Shown piece by piece: positions 1 through 8,616 of a stretch of DNA of 64,000 nt; position 1 is the stretch's first letter, and the number at the start of each line of letters is the position of its first letter. Both the position numbers and the translations under genes were made by a program. The notes beneath the pieces were generated by a model. That model was not told the DNA's origin, searched no databases, and saw only the letters and a program-made list of their open reading frames with translations. Source of the stretch: an uncultured Mollicutes bacterium (GTDB lineage Bacteria > Bacillota_I > Bacilli_A > RFN20 > CAG-826); contig UQFN01000003.1 of assembly GCA_900540365.1 (NCBI GenBank), forward strand, positions 62,001-126,000, in the 5' to 3' direction.

Positions 1-816
1 GTTGTAAATAACAAAGTTGATTTTAATGAAAAAGATAGTGATGAAATTTTAACTAAATATGGTGAAGAAAAATTAAAAAGTTTCTTATTTAATTTAATCG
101 ATAGTGGAGAGTGGATTTTAAATTACTATACTAAGACTTTAAATTTAGCAAATACGAACGATAAAAAGATTTTAGTACAAAAAGTTATGCCATATATTGC
201 TAAATTAAAATCGAAATTTGATGTAGAAGCCTATATAAATAAACTTTCATTCCAAACAGGATTTAGTAAATCCTTACTTATGGAATATTTAACGAAATTT
301 AAAGAAAAGAATTTAAATTCTGATGATGAACTGTTTATTAAAGAAGTAACTAGTCCATCTAAGAAAATTTCAAAAATTGATTTAGCGCAATTTAAAATTC
401 TTAAATATATGTTAGAAGATAAAGTTGCAATCGATATCGTAAATAGTTCAAATTTATATTTTCCAACCGAAAAATATCGTGAACTTGCGGGTCTATTAAT
501 TGATTATGTTACAAGTTTATCTTTAGAACAAAATACAATTAACGCTGATGAAATTATTAATTACATTCAAAGTAATGAAAATTTAGAAAATAAAGACAAA
601 TTGTCTAATAGTGTTAGCGAAATAGTTTTAAATGAAGAAATAAAAATTCCCCCATTCACCAAGAGTGAACTTAAAGAATCTATTAATAATTTAAATACTA
701 TTCGTCAAACTAAACGTTATAAACAGACGATTCGCGAAATTGAGCATTCAAGTAATGATCCAATTAAAAATGCGAAAAGTATACAGTCATTGCTAGAAAA
801 AATGAAACAAAAATAA
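1..816 (+). CDS. dnaG: DNA primase DnaG, C-terminal part (5' end outside window)
   Basis: The frame is open from base 1, so the start codon lies upstream and about 271 C-terminal residues are visible. DnaG makes RNA primers for replication. The catalytic zinc and TOPRIM domains are outside the window. What remains looks like the end of the core (KYGEEKLKSF resembles the linker region of Firmicutes primases) and the helical domain that binds the replicative helicase. No sharp motif is left, so the call rests on weak similarity plus position: rpoD begins 17 bases after the stop, the classic macromolecular-synthesis order. An internal ATG at 187 is not a real start because similarity continues upstream of it. 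Confidence 0.78.
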   Translation, partial: VVNNKVDFNEKDSDEILTKYGEEKLKSFLFNLIDSGEWILNYYTKTLNLANTNDKKILVQKVMPYIAKLKSKFDVEAYINKLSFQTGFSKSLLMEYLTKFKEKNLNSDDELFIKEVTSPSKKISKIDLAQFKILKYMLEDKVAIDIVNSSNLYFPTEKYRELAGLLIDYVTSLSLEQNTINADEIINYIQSNENLENKDKLSNSVSEIVLNEEIKIPPFTKSELKESINNLNTIRQTKRYKQTIREIEHSSNDPIKNAKSIQSLLEKMKQK

Positions 817-833
817 ATTAAGGAGATAAAACT

Positions 834-2081
834 ATGGGAAGAGCAAAAAAAGTATTAAATGAAGATGAAATTATCGATGAAATTGATGAAAATGAAGAAG
901 ATATAAAAACTCTTGACGATATAATTAAAGAATTTGAAAAGAAAGGTAAAAAGACTAAAGTTTTTGATCAAGATGAATTTATTGATGCAACATCTTATCT
1001 TGATTTATCTGATGATGATTTAGAAAAAGTATATGAACATTTTAAAAATTTAGGTTATGAAATAAGTGGCGAAGGTAATGATGAACAAGATTTAGATGAT
1101 TTAGATATTTCTGAAGAAGAATTAGAAAATTCTAATCTTGATGATTTAGAACCTACTGAAATTGATGATGATGAAATTAGCGAAGATGAAAAAGAATCAG
1201 CATCAATTGATGTTGATAATTTAGAATCATTAGAAACTAGTGATGTTAAAGTTAATGACAGTGTCAAATTATATTTAAAAGAAATTGGTCGTGTTCCTTT
1301 ACTTAAAGCAAGTGAAGAACAAGAATTAGCTAAAAGAATTCTTCAAGGAGATTTAGAAGCTAAAAATCAATTAATTACAGCTAATTTACGTTTAGTTGTT
1401 TCCATTGCTAAACATTACATTGGTAGAGGAATGTTATTTTTAGATTTAATTGAAGAAGGAAATTTAGGTTTAATTAAAGCAGTTGAAAAATTTGACTATA
1501 CTAAAAACTTTAAATTTTCAACATATGCAACATGGTGGATTCGTCAAGCGATTACACGTGCAATTGCTGACCAAGCTCGTACAATTCGTATCCCAGTTCA
1601 TATGGTCGAAACAATTAATAAAATTACTAGAGTTCAACGTCAATTAGTTCAAAAGTTAGGTAGAGAACCTACAGCTGAAGAAATTAGCGAAGAATTAAAT
1701 GGATCTATGACTCCAGATAGAATTAGAGAAATTCAACGAATTGCACTTGAACCAGTTTCACTTGAAAGTCCAATTGGTGAAGAAGATGATTCTCATTTAG
1801 GAGATTTTGTCGAAGATAAAGAAAGTGTTTCACCAACTGAATATACAACTCAATCAATGATTAGAAGTGCTTTATATGATGTAATGAGTGATTTAACTGA
1901 TCGTGAAGAAAAAGTTTTACGTTTACGTTATGGTATCGGAGATGGAAAACCTCGTACATTAGAAGAAGTTGGTAAGGAATTTGGCGTTACTAGAGAAAGA
2001 ATTAGACAAATTGAAGCTAAAGCTATTAGAAAATTACGTCATCCAACACGTCAAAAGAAATTAGATGATTATCGTTATTAA
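834..2081 (+). CDS. rpoD: Primary RNA polymerase sigma factor SigA (RpoD)
   Basis: Housekeeping sigma-70 factor directing RNA polymerase to -35/-10 promoters. Residues 25-76 resemble region 1.1. Region 1.2 starts near residue 142 (VKLYLKEIGRVPLL). Region 2 is near residues 185-245, with NLRLVVSIAKHYIGRGM and the -10-reading STYATWWIRQAI. Region 3 follows (IPVHMVETINKI), then region 4 near 350-410 with the helix-turn-helix VTRERIRQIEAKAIRKLR. AAGGAG precedes the ATG at good spacing. The protein is 415 residues, longer than Bacillus SigA, because residues about 78-139 form a very acidic low-complexity linker. It follows dnaG and is nearly fused to trmK (2-base gap). Confidence 0.98.
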   Translation: MGRAKKVLNEDEIIDEIDENEEDIKTLDDIIKEFEKKGKKTKVFDQDEFIDATSYLDLSDDDLEKVYEHFKNLGYEISGEGNDEQDLDDLDISEEELENSNLDDLEPTEIDDDEISEDEKESASIDVDNLESLETSDVKVNDSVKLYLKEIGRVPLLKASEEQELAKRILQGDLEAKNQLITANLRLVVSIAKHYIGRGMLFLDLIEEGNLGLIKAVEKFDYTKNFKFSTYATWWIRQAITRAIADQARTIRIPVHMVETINKITRVQRQLVQKLGREPTAEEISEELNGSMTPDRIREIQRIALEPVSLESPIGEEDDSHLGDFVEDKESVSPTEYTTQSMIRSALYDVMSDLTDREEKVLRLRYGIGDGKPRTLEEVGKEFGVTRERIRQIEAKAIRKLRHPTRQKKLDDYRY

Positions 2082-2083
2082 AG

Positions 2084-2743
2084 ATGATTTTAAGTAAAAG
2101 ATTAGAAACTATTATTTATTTAGTTGATCAAGGAGAAAATGTCGCTGATATTGGTAGCGACCATGGATTTATTGTTATTGAATTAATTAATCGAAATATA
2201 GCCGCTTCTTGCTTAGCTGTTGAAAATAAAATTGGTCCTTATACTAACCTAGTAAAAAATACTTCCTTAATTAAGAATATTAAAACAAGTTTAAGTGATG
2301 GTTTAAAAGAAGTAGATAAGCAATTTTCTACAGTTATCATTGCTGGAATGGGTTTTAATACAATTAAAGAAATTATTAATGATTCAATTGAAAAACTTGA
2401 TTTTATCGATACATTTATCATTGATTCACATACTTTAACTTATGAATTGCGTAAATTTATGAGTGAAATCGGTTATTTTATTAAAGATGAACAATGTTTA
2501 ATAGAAAATAAAATTTTTTATGAAATTATAAAATTTCAAAAAGGACATAAAGTATATAGTGAAGTTGAATTAAAATATGGACCAATCTTATTAAATAATA
2601 GAAGTGAAGATTTTATGACTCATTATTCTAATCAAATTGAAAAACTTAAATCTTTGGTGCGTCTTCATCAAATTAGTTCTATAAGAAAAAAAGAAATTGC
2701 ATTAGAAATTTCTTCATTGGAGGCAATTATTTATGAAAACTAA
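2084..2743 (+). CDS. trmK: tRNA (adenine(22)-N1)-methyltransferase TrmK
   Basis: SAM-dependent methyltransferase of the TrmK/YqfN family, which makes m1A22 in some tRNAs. The 219-residue protein opens with the class I SAM-binding motif VADIGSDHGFIVIELI (about residues 20-35), followed by the family segment TVIIAGMGFNTIKEII. A helical C-terminus is as expected. The ATG comes two bases after the rpoD stop with no clear Shine-Dalgarno, suggesting translational coupling, and the 3' end overlaps the Nif3-like gene by 11 bases. The order sigA-trmK-nif3 matches Bacillus sigA-yqfN-yqfO. Confidence 0.9.
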   Translation: MILSKRLETIIYLVDQGENVADIGSDHGFIVIELINRNIAASCLAVENKIGPYTNLVKNTSLIKNIKTSLSDGLKEVDKQFSTVIIAGMGFNTIKEIINDSIEKLDFIDTFIIDSHTLTYELRKFMSEIGYFIKDEQCLIENKIFYEIIKFQKGHKVYSEVELKYGPILLNNRSEDFMTHYSNQIEKLKSLVRLHQISSIRKKEIALEISSLEAIIYEN

Positions 2744-3518
2744 TGATTTATTAAAAAAAATTGCTAAATTTTATCCTAAAACCATTGCAAAAAAATATCA
2801 CGATCCTGTAGGATTACAAACAGGAAAGTTAAAAGAAGAAACAAAAACAATCTTTTTATGCCTTGATTTTGATGAAATTGTTTACGATTATTTAGAAAAA
2901 AACAATCTTTTTAACAAGATTGACTTAATTATTACTCATCATCCATTTATATTTGGAACAAAATATAAAGTTTTTAAATATGATGAAAATAAAAGGAAAT
3001 TGTGTGCATTAATCGATGAAAAAGATATTCCAATATATTCTTATCATACGAATTTCGATGAAGGCAAAGATGGAATGAATGATGCTCTTGCTAGAAGACT
3101 TGAATTAATAGATATAAAACCTTTAGAAGGTGATCCGATGGCAAGAGGAGGCAAATTACCTTTTGAAATGAATATTGAAGATTTTGCAAAATATGCAATT
3201 AATAAATTTGATGTTAATTATTCGTTGTTATTAAATTATGGAAAATCTACTATTAAATCAGTTGCTGTTGTAGGTGGTGGTGGATGGAGAAGTTTTTCCA
3301 TTGCTATGAAAGAAAACTACGATATTTTTATAAGTGGTGACATTCCACATCATGGAAGAAGAGAAGTTATCTCAAATAAATATAATTATTTAGATATGCC
3401 TCATGAGATAGAAAAAATATTTATGGAAGCTTTTAAAAATAAGCTTCATGAGATTGCTCCTGATATTGAAGTTATTTCAATTGATCATGAAAAATTACCA
3501 AAAATTATTTTAAAGTAG
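2733..3518 (+). CDS. Nif3-like dinuclear metal centre protein (YqfO family, short form)
   Basis: Member of the widespread Nif3/DUF34 family, whose biochemical role is unsettled. Family metal ligands are visible: LIITHHPFIFG near residue 70, the YHTNFD segment near 107, and a C-terminal MPHEIEKIF that keeps the His and Glu of the usual D.GH..E motif. At 261 residues it is the short form without the PII-like insert found in about 370-residue Bacillus homologues. It overlaps trmK by 11 bases and has a good GGAGG upstream. A phased TAGTA array begins five bases after the stop. Confidence 0.88.
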   Translation: MKTNDLLKKIAKFYPKTIAKKYHDPVGLQTGKLKEETKTIFLCLDFDEIVYDYLEKNNLFNKIDLIITHHPFIFGTKYKVFKYDENKRKLCALIDEKDIPIYSYHTNFDEGKDGMNDALARRLELIDIKPLEGDPMARGGKLPFEMNIEDFAKYAINKFDVNYSLLLNYGKSTIKSVAVVGGGGWRSFSIAMKENYDIFISGDIPHHGRREVISNKYNYLDMPHEIEKIFMEAFKNKLHEIAPDIEVISIDHEKLPKIILK

Positions 3519-3523
3519 AAAAA

Positions 3524-3550
3524 TAGTAGTTATTTAGTTTTAAATAAGTA
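3524..3550 (+). repeat. Phased TAGTA array, copy 1 (3 units, 11-bp period)
   Basis: TAGTA at 3524, TAGTT at 3535 and AAGTA at 3546 are exactly 11 bases apart. The array starts five bases after the nif3-like stop, and its last unit runs into the AGGAGGTG ribosome binding site of the downstream helicase gene. It belongs to a family of arrays also at 8589, 13980, 17292, 17364 and 23037. What it does is unknown. Confidence 0.7.
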
Positions 3551-3562
3551 GGAGGTGCAAAA

Positions 3563-4915
3563 ATGAAATTTACAGCATTTAATTTAAAAAAAGAAATTGT
3601 TGAGTTTTTAAACGATAATAATTATCTCGAAGCGACTCCTGTTCAAGAGGTTGTTATACCTAAGGCTTTGCGAAACGAAAATATTATCGTTCAAAGTGCA
3701 ACTGGTAGTGGCAAAACGCATTCTTTTTTGATTCCTATTATGAATAATTTAGAAATTAACAATAAGATTCAAGCCATCATTATTACACCTACTCGTGAAT
3801 TAGCTAGACAAACTTATGAATTTGCTTTGCAATTTAAACAAATATATCCAGAATTAAAAGTTAAAATTTTTACGAGCGGAATCGATGTTTCTAGAAATGA
3901 AAAACTACTTAATAATAGTTGTGAAGTTATCGTAGCTACTCCTGGAAGATTAAAAAGTCTCTTTGATAATGTAGATGTTGATTTATCCTCTCTTAAAACT
4001 ATTATTCTTGATGAAGCCGACATGCTAATGGATGAAGGTTTTATAGAAGATATCGAACAAATTATTAAACATTCAAATAATCCACAAATTGGTGTTTATA
4101 GTGCTACAATATCGCAAAAAGTAGAAGTTTTTCTAAGAAAATTTATTTCTCCTGACTATGTTTTAACGATGTCAAATAAAGAAATTACCTCTAATACAGT
4201 TAAACACCACTTTATTAATACAAAACATAATGATATTAATGAATTAATCTTACATTTTATTAATGTTAAAAATCCTTATTTATTAATGATTTTTGCTAGT
4301 AGTAAAGAAAAAGTACAAGATATTTATAATTTTTTATCTTCAAAAAAATATAAATGTGGAATTTTATCAGGAAATTTAACTCCACGTGAACGTAAATCAA
4401 TGTTAAAACGCATTAATAATAATGAATTTCCAATAATTGTTTGTTCAGATATAGCTTCAAGAGGTCTTGATATTATCGATGTTAGCGATGTTTTAAGTGT
4501 CGATTTACCAAATAATATTGAATATTATTATCATCGTGCTGGAAGAACTGGTAGAAATTTTAAAGATGGTAATTCTTATATTTTCTACGATAGTGATCAT
4601 ATTAAAATGTGCTTAAAATTATTAGAAAATGGTTTAATAGCTGATTATTTTAAATTTTCTAAAGATTATAATGAACTTGTTAGTGATACGCCAATAAATA
4701 AAAGAAGTCAACGTAGAACTAAACGTGTAAACGAAGATTTAGAAAAAGAAATTAAAAAAGCAGTTTTTGAAGCTAAAGGTAAAAAAGTTAAGCCAGGTTA
4801 TAAAAAGAAAGTAAAAAATGCTGTTGAACGTGTTAAAAAAAGATACAAAAGAGAAATTATCAAACAAGATATTCGTCGTCAAAGGGTAGAAAGGTATAAA
4901 AACAATGGAAAATAA
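3563..4915 (+). CDS. DEAD-box ATP-dependent RNA helicase (CshB-like)
   Basis: RNA helicase for RNA or ribosome remodelling. The 450-residue protein has every DEAD-box motif: Q-motif TPVQEVVIP, motif I ATGSGKT, Ia PTRELARQ, Ib TPGRL, II DEAD, III SAT, V SDIASRGLD and VI YYHRAGRTGR. A Lys/Arg-rich tail of about 70 residues follows the helicase core and probably binds RNA. AGGAGGTG lies close to the ATG, inside a phased TAGTA array. The next gene, nfo, overlaps by 11 bases. The order matches Bacillus cshB-nfo (yqfR-yqfS), which supports a CshB-type assignment over CshA. Confidence 0.95.
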   Translation: MKFTAFNLKKEIVEFLNDNNYLEATPVQEVVIPKALRNENIIVQSATGSGKTHSFLIPIMNNLEINNKIQAIIITPTRELARQTYEFALQFKQIYPELKVKIFTSGIDVSRNEKLLNNSCEVIVATPGRLKSLFDNVDVDLSSLKTIILDEADMLMDEGFIEDIEQIIKHSNNPQIGVYSATISQKVEVFLRKFISPDYVLTMSNKEITSNTVKHHFINTKHNDINELILHFINVKNPYLLMIFASSKEKVQDIYNFLSSKKYKCGILSGNLTPRERKSMLKRINNNEFPIIVCSDIASRGLDIIDVSDVLSVDLPNNIEYYYHRAGRTGRNFKDGNSYIFYDSDHIKMCLKLLENGLIADYFKFSKDYNELVSDTPINKRSQRRTKRVNEDLEKEIKKAVFEAKGKKVKPGYKKKVKNAVERVKKRYKREIIKQDIRRQRVERYKNNGK

Positions 4916-5756
4916 AGTTTATATTGGTAGTCATATTGGAATGTCTGCTCCAAATTATTTTTTAGGTACCGCTAAAGAAGCCCTATCTTATAATGAAACT
5001 TGCTTCATGTTTTATACTGGAGCACCACAAAACTTTAATCGTGTTCCTTTAGAAAAATGCAAAATTAATGAAGGAATCGACTTTTTAAAAGAAAATAATA
5101 TTAATCTTGAAAAAATAGTAGTTCACGCACCATATATTATCAATTTAGGTAATACAATTGATTTAAATAAATTTAATTTCTCTATTAGTGCGGTTTTAGA
5201 AGAACTTCATAGAACTAATAATTTTCATGCTAAATATCTAGTTTTACATCCAGGAAGTCATTTAAATGCTGGCGTAGAAGCTGGACTTAATCAAATTGTA
5301 AATGGTTTAAATCAAATATTTATAAAAGATAAAAGTGATGTAATAATTTGTCTTGAAACAATGGCCGGAAAAGGAAGTGAACTAGGTAAAAACTTCGAAG
5401 AAATCGCTTATATTATTAAAAATTGTAATTTTCCTTCTAGGCTTGGAGTTTGTTTAGATACATGCCATGTTAATGATGCAAATTATGATGTTAATGATAT
5501 TGATGGTCTTTTAGATGAATTTGATAAAGTTATTGGTTTAGAAAAATTAAAAGTAATTCATTTAAATAATAGTAAAAATCCTCGTGGATCCCATAAAGAT
5601 CGTCACGCTAATGTTAAAGATGGTACAATTCCATTTGAAACATTAAGAAAATATGTATTTCATGAAAAATTAAAAGATGTTCCTAAAATTTTAGAAACAC
5701 CTTATGTTAATGGTTTACCACCATATAAAGAAGAAATCGCAGAACTTTTAAAATAA
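4905..5756 (+). CDS. nfo: Endonuclease IV (AP endonuclease)
   Basis: Zinc-dependent apurinic/apyrimidinic endonuclease of base excision repair, cutting 5' of abasic sites. The 283-residue length is typical. Metal-site motifs are intact: VHAPYIINLGN, LHPGSH, CLETMAGKG, GVCLDTCHV and the C-terminal HLNNSKNPRGSHKDRHAN. The gene starts inside the last codons of the helicase gene, so the two are likely co-translated. It ends one base before the end of the convergent ispG, leaving no room for a separate terminator. Confidence 0.96.
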   Translation: MENKVYIGSHIGMSAPNYFLGTAKEALSYNETCFMFYTGAPQNFNRVPLEKCKINEGIDFLKENNINLEKIVVHAPYIINLGNTIDLNKFNFSISAVLEELHRTNNFHAKYLVLHPGSHLNAGVEAGLNQIVNGLNQIFIKDKSDVIICLETMAGKGSELGKNFEEIAYIIKNCNFPSRLGVCLDTCHVNDANYDVNDIDGLLDEFDKVIGLEKLKVIHLNNSKNPRGSHKDRHANVKDGTIPFETLRKYVFHEKLKDVPKILETPYVNGLPPYKEEIAELLK

Positions 5757-6812
5757 TTATTTCATCTTATCAAGTTCTTTAAAAAGCTCATTAAGAGCAT
5801 CTTTTTCTTTTACAGTTTTTAAAATTTTTCCGTCTTTAAAAATAATATATTCGTTTTTACCACCTGCAAGACCAATATCGCTATTTTTACCTTCGCCGAT
5901 TCCATTTACAATACAACCCATAATAGCAACTTTTTTATTAATATGATTTTTTTCTAAATAATCATAAGTTTTAATGGCTAAAGTTTTTACATCAACTTGA
6001 GTTCTTCCACAAGTAGGACAGCTTATAATAGTTGGATAATTTGGATATAAACCTAAATCATGTAACAAACGTTTACAAGTTTTAATTTCTTTTAAAGGAT
6101 CATCAGTTAAAGAAATACGAATTGTATTACCAATTCCTTTTAAAATTAAAGGTGAAAGAGCAGCGACACTTTTTATAATGCCGATTTCATCAAATCCAGA
6201 TTCAGTTAATCCAATATGTAATGGGTAATTCGATAAATTACTAAATTCTTCATAAGCTTTAATTGTATCGATTATATTGCTAGTTTTTAGACTTATTACT
6301 AAGTCAAAAAAGTTATGATTTTCAAAAAAATTAATGTACTTTAATGCACTTTGACATAATAAAAAATAAAGAGGTTTGTTAGGAAATTCTTCATATAATT
6401 TTTCATCAAGAGAACCGCCATTAACTCCAATTCGAATAGCTACATGATGTTTTTTTGCTGCTTCAATAATTTGAATTAATTCATCTTCGTTTTTTAAATT
6501 TCCAGGATTAATACGAATTTTACTAGCACCATTTTCTATAGCCAGAAGTGCAAATTTGTAATTAAAATGAATATCAGCAATTAAAGGAATATTTATTTTA
6601 CTAACAATTTCTTTAATGGCATAAGCATCATCATAATCTAAAATGCTAACACGCATTAACTCAGCTCCTTCAATAGCACAATCATTAATTTGTTTTACGA
6701 CTTCATCGACTTTTGAAGTTTTAATATTACACATTGATTGAATTAAAATATGATTATTTCCACCAAGAAAAGTGTTACCGATTTTAACTTGTTTTGTTTT
6801 AGTTCTTTCCAT
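5757..6812 (-). CDS. ispG: 4-hydroxy-3-methylbut-2-en-1-yl diphosphate synthase IspG
   Basis: [4Fe-4S] enzyme converting MEcPP to HMBPP in the MEP isoprenoid pathway. The 351-residue bacterial short form has a TIM-barrel N-terminus (GNTFLGGNNHILIQSM, ADIHFNYKFAL, RINPGNL). Its iron-sulfur C-terminus carries CPTCGRTQVDV and GCIVNGIGEG, which give the three cluster cysteines and the glutamate. It is convergent with nfo and divergent from rpmG. Its presence implies isoprenoids are made through MEP; no other pathway gene is in view. Confidence 0.96.
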   Translation of the reverse strand: MERTKTKQVKIGNTFLGGNNHILIQSMCNIKTSKVDEVVKQINDCAIEGAELMRVSILDYDDAYAIKEIVSKINIPLIADIHFNYKFALLAIENGASKIRINPGNLKNEDELIQIIEAAKKHHVAIRIGVNGGSLDEKLYEEFPNKPLYFLLCQSALKYINFFENHNFFDLVISLKTSNIIDTIKAYEEFSNLSNYPLHIGLTESGFDEIGIIKSVAALSPLILKGIGNTIRISLTDDPLKEIKTCKRLLHDLGLYPNYPTIISCPTCGRTQVDVKTLAIKTYDYLEKNHINKKVAIMGCIVNGIGEGKNSDIGLAGGKNEYIIFKDGKILKTVKEKDALNELFKELDKMK

Positions 6813-6906
6813 ACATAAGATTATATCTTATGAAGTAAATATTTTATAGAAAAAAAGTAATATTTGTGGTAATCTATTAGACGTCTATATAGAAGGAGTG
6901 AAATAT

Positions 6907-7056
6907 ATGAGAGATTCATTTACATTAAAATGTACAGTTTGTGGAGAAGAAAATTACATTACAAGTAAAAATAAGAAAAATAATCCTGACAGATTAGAAA
7001 TCAAAAAATATTGCCCTAGATGTAAAAAAGTTACTGTTCATAAAGAAAAGAAATAA
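6907..7056 (+). CDS. rpmG: Ribosomal protein L33 (zinc-binding type)
   Basis: A 49-residue protein of the large ribosomal subunit. It begins MRDSFTLKCTVCGEENYIT and has two CxxC pairs (CTVC and CPRC), marking the zinc-binding L33 paralogue that keeps its metal site. GAAGGAG precedes the ATG at normal spacing. It is followed eight bases later by a metallo-beta-lactamase-fold gene. The gene is easily missed because of its size, but its length and cysteine pattern are diagnostic. Confidence 0.93.
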   Translation: MRDSFTLKCTVCGEENYITSKNKKNNPDRLEIKKYCPRCKKVTVHKEKK

Positions 7057-7064
7057 AATAAGTT

Positions 7065-7703
7065 ATGATAAAATGTTTTAATTTCGATAATGATTTTAAT
7101 GAATTTAGTGCAAATACATATGTTGTTGGTGAAAAATCTAAATCATGTGTCATTATAGATTTAGGATCAACATCCAAAAAAATTATTAATTTTATTAAAG
7201 AAAACTTTATTGAAGTTAAAGCAATTTTATTAACACATGCTCATTTTGATCATATAAGAGGAATAAATAAATTTTTAGAAGAATTTAAAGATGTTCCTGT
7301 TTATATCGATATAAATGATTATGAACTATTAAAAGATAGTCGACTTAATTGTTCTTTACTTGCTAATGAACCTTTATTAGTTAAAACTAATAACATCATT
7401 ACTTTTAAAAATAAGGACATCTTAAATTTCGATGATTTGAATGTATATCAAGTTTATGAAACCCCATTTCATACTGAAGGAAGTGTTTGTTTCTTAAATG
7501 CTAAGCTAAATGCTTTATTTAGTGGAGATAGTTTATTTAAAGGAAGTATTGGTCGATATGACCTTCCAACTTCTAATAAAAATGACATCAAAAGCAGTTT
7601 AGAAATTATCAAAGAATTTGATGAAAATTTAATTGTTTACCCAGGTCATGGCGAAATTACTACAATTAAAGAAGAACTTAAAAACAATTATTATTTACAA
7701 TAA
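7065..7703 (+). CDS. Metallo-beta-lactamase-fold hydrolase (glyoxalase II-like, YqgX type)
   Basis: Small cytoplasmic MBL-fold hydrolase of 212 residues. The metal motif THAHFDHIRG (HxHxDH) lies near residues 58-67, with a later GDSLFKGSIGRYDLP and YPGHGEITT supplying further ligands, as in hydroxyacylglutathione hydrolase-like proteins. The natural substrate cannot be read from the sequence. Bacillus YqgX is the nearest named relative I can suggest. There is no obvious Shine-Dalgarno, and the start lies eight bases after rpmG, so coupled translation is likely. Confidence 0.88.
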   Translation: MIKCFNFDNDFNEFSANTYVVGEKSKSCVIIDLGSTSKKIINFIKENFIEVKAILLTHAHFDHIRGINKFLEEFKDVPVYIDINDYELLKDSRLNCSLLANEPLLVKTNNIITFKNKDILNFDDLNVYQVYETPFHTEGSVCFLNAKLNALFSGDSLFKGSIGRYDLPTSNKNDIKSSLEIIKEFDENLIVYPGHGEITTIKEELKNNYYLQ

Positions 7704-7718
7704 AAGGAGGAAAATACG

Positions 7719-8279
7719 ATGAGTATTAATGTTACTGAATTAAGACCAGGAAATTATTTTTTAGAAGATGGCAATATTTATTTAGTTTTAGATATTTTAT
7801 TAAATAAAACTGCTATGAGAAAAATGGTTGCTAAAGTCAAAATTAAAAATGTTAGAACCGGATCAATTACTGATATGAGTGCTAATAGTGGTTATCAAGT
7901 TGAAACAATTCGTTTAGAGAAAAAGAAAATGAATTATTTATACGATGGTGGCGACTTTTTAGTCTTTATGGATAATGCAACTTATGAACAAGTTGAAATC
8001 CCTCAAGAAAGATTAACTTGGGAAAAACAATTTTTAACAGAAAATCTTGAAGTTGAAATTGTTGCTTATGAAGATGAAATTCTTGGAATTAATTTACCTG
8101 CAAAAGTTACTTTAAAAATCGTTGAATGTGAACCAGCTGTTCGTGGCGATACCGTTAATAAAGCCATGAAAGATGCTATCTTAGAAACTGGCTTAAAAGT
8201 TAGAGTTCCATTATTTGTTAATAATGGTGATAGTGTCCTTGTTAGAACTGATACTGGTGACTATGATGGTCGTGCTTAA
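7719..8279 (+). CDS. efp: Elongation factor P, with atypical loop
   Basis: Translation factor that relieves ribosome stalling at polyproline. The 186-residue length and three-domain pattern fit, including the C-terminal signature GDSVLVRTDTGDYDGRA. AAAAGGAGG precedes the ATG. The domain I tip that normally reads KPGKG, with a post-translationally modified Lys, here reads KTAMRK (residues 30-35). The modified-lysine position is taken by Met33 or Arg34, and the two glycines and the proline are missing. The rest of the protein is well conserved, so this looks like a functional EF-P of another loop class, not decay. Confidence 0.95.
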   Translation: MSINVTELRPGNYFLEDGNIYLVLDILLNKTAMRKMVAKVKIKNVRTGSITDMSANSGYQVETIRLEKKKMNYLYDGGDFLVFMDNATYEQVEIPQERLTWEKQFLTENLEVEIVAYEDEILGINLPAKVTLKIVECEPAVRGDTVNKAMKDAILETGLKVRVPLFVNNGDSVLVRTDTGDYDGRA

Positions 8280-8300
8280 TATATTAAGGAGAATAGTAGT

Positions 8301-8519
8301 ATGTTGACATGGTGGGCTTGTTTACTTTGGTGTTTATTAACATTAGTAATAGGACTAGTTGCTGGATTCTTTGGTGCTAGAGCTTACTTTAAAAAACAAA
8401 TTAGAGATAATCCTCCTATTAATGAAAAAATGATTAGAGCAATGTTTAATCAAATGGGAAGAAAACCTAGTGAAGCACAAATAAGAGCTGTTATGAACAG
8501 CATGAAAAATCAACAATAG
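8301..8519 (+). CDS. UPF0154 small membrane protein (YneF-like)
   Basis: A 72-residue protein with one N-terminal transmembrane helix (about residues 5-25, WWACLLWCLLTLVIGLVAGF) and a basic cytoplasmic tail. The tail carries the UPF0154 signature NPPINEKMIRAMFNQMGRKPSEAQI. The family is confined to Bacilli and Mollicutes, and its function is unknown to me. TTAAGGAG precedes the ATG. It is the last gene before a bidirectional terminator, so it probably ends the rpmG-efp transcript. Confidence 0.9.
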   Translation: MLTWWACLLWCLLTLVIGLVAGFFGARAYFKKQIRDNPPINEKMIRAMFNQMGRKPSEAQIRAVMNSMKNQQ

Positions 8520-8544
8520 TTAATTAAATTAAATTAATAAAATA

Positions 8545-8574
8545 AAAATAGTAGCCTAATGGTTACTATTTTTT
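8545..8574. terminator. Bidirectional intrinsic terminator between UPF0154 gene and plsY
   Basis: Thirteen-base arms (8545-8557 and 8562-8574) pair around a 4-base loop, with one G-U pair in the rightward RNA. A-tracts and T-tracts flank both sides, so the hairpin can end the rightward efp transcript and the leftward plsY transcript. Confidence 0.85.
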
Positions 8575-8588
8575 TATTACAATAAATA

Positions 8589-8615
8589 TACTAATAAATT
8601 ACTAAAAAATTACTA
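8589..8615 (-). repeat. Phased TAGTA array, copy 2 (3 units, 11-bp period)
   Basis: TACTA on the plus strand at 8589, 8600 and 8611 (TAGTA on the minus strand) recurs exactly every 11 bp. The array begins one base after the plsY stop codon and reads in the plsY direction. It lies between the stop and the shared terminator. Confidence 0.72.
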
Positions 8616-8616
8616 T

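Noticed and set aside
6834..6859. Two AAGTA pentamers upstream of rpmG
   Set aside because: Their spacing is 21, not a multiple of 11, so they do not join the phased-array family.
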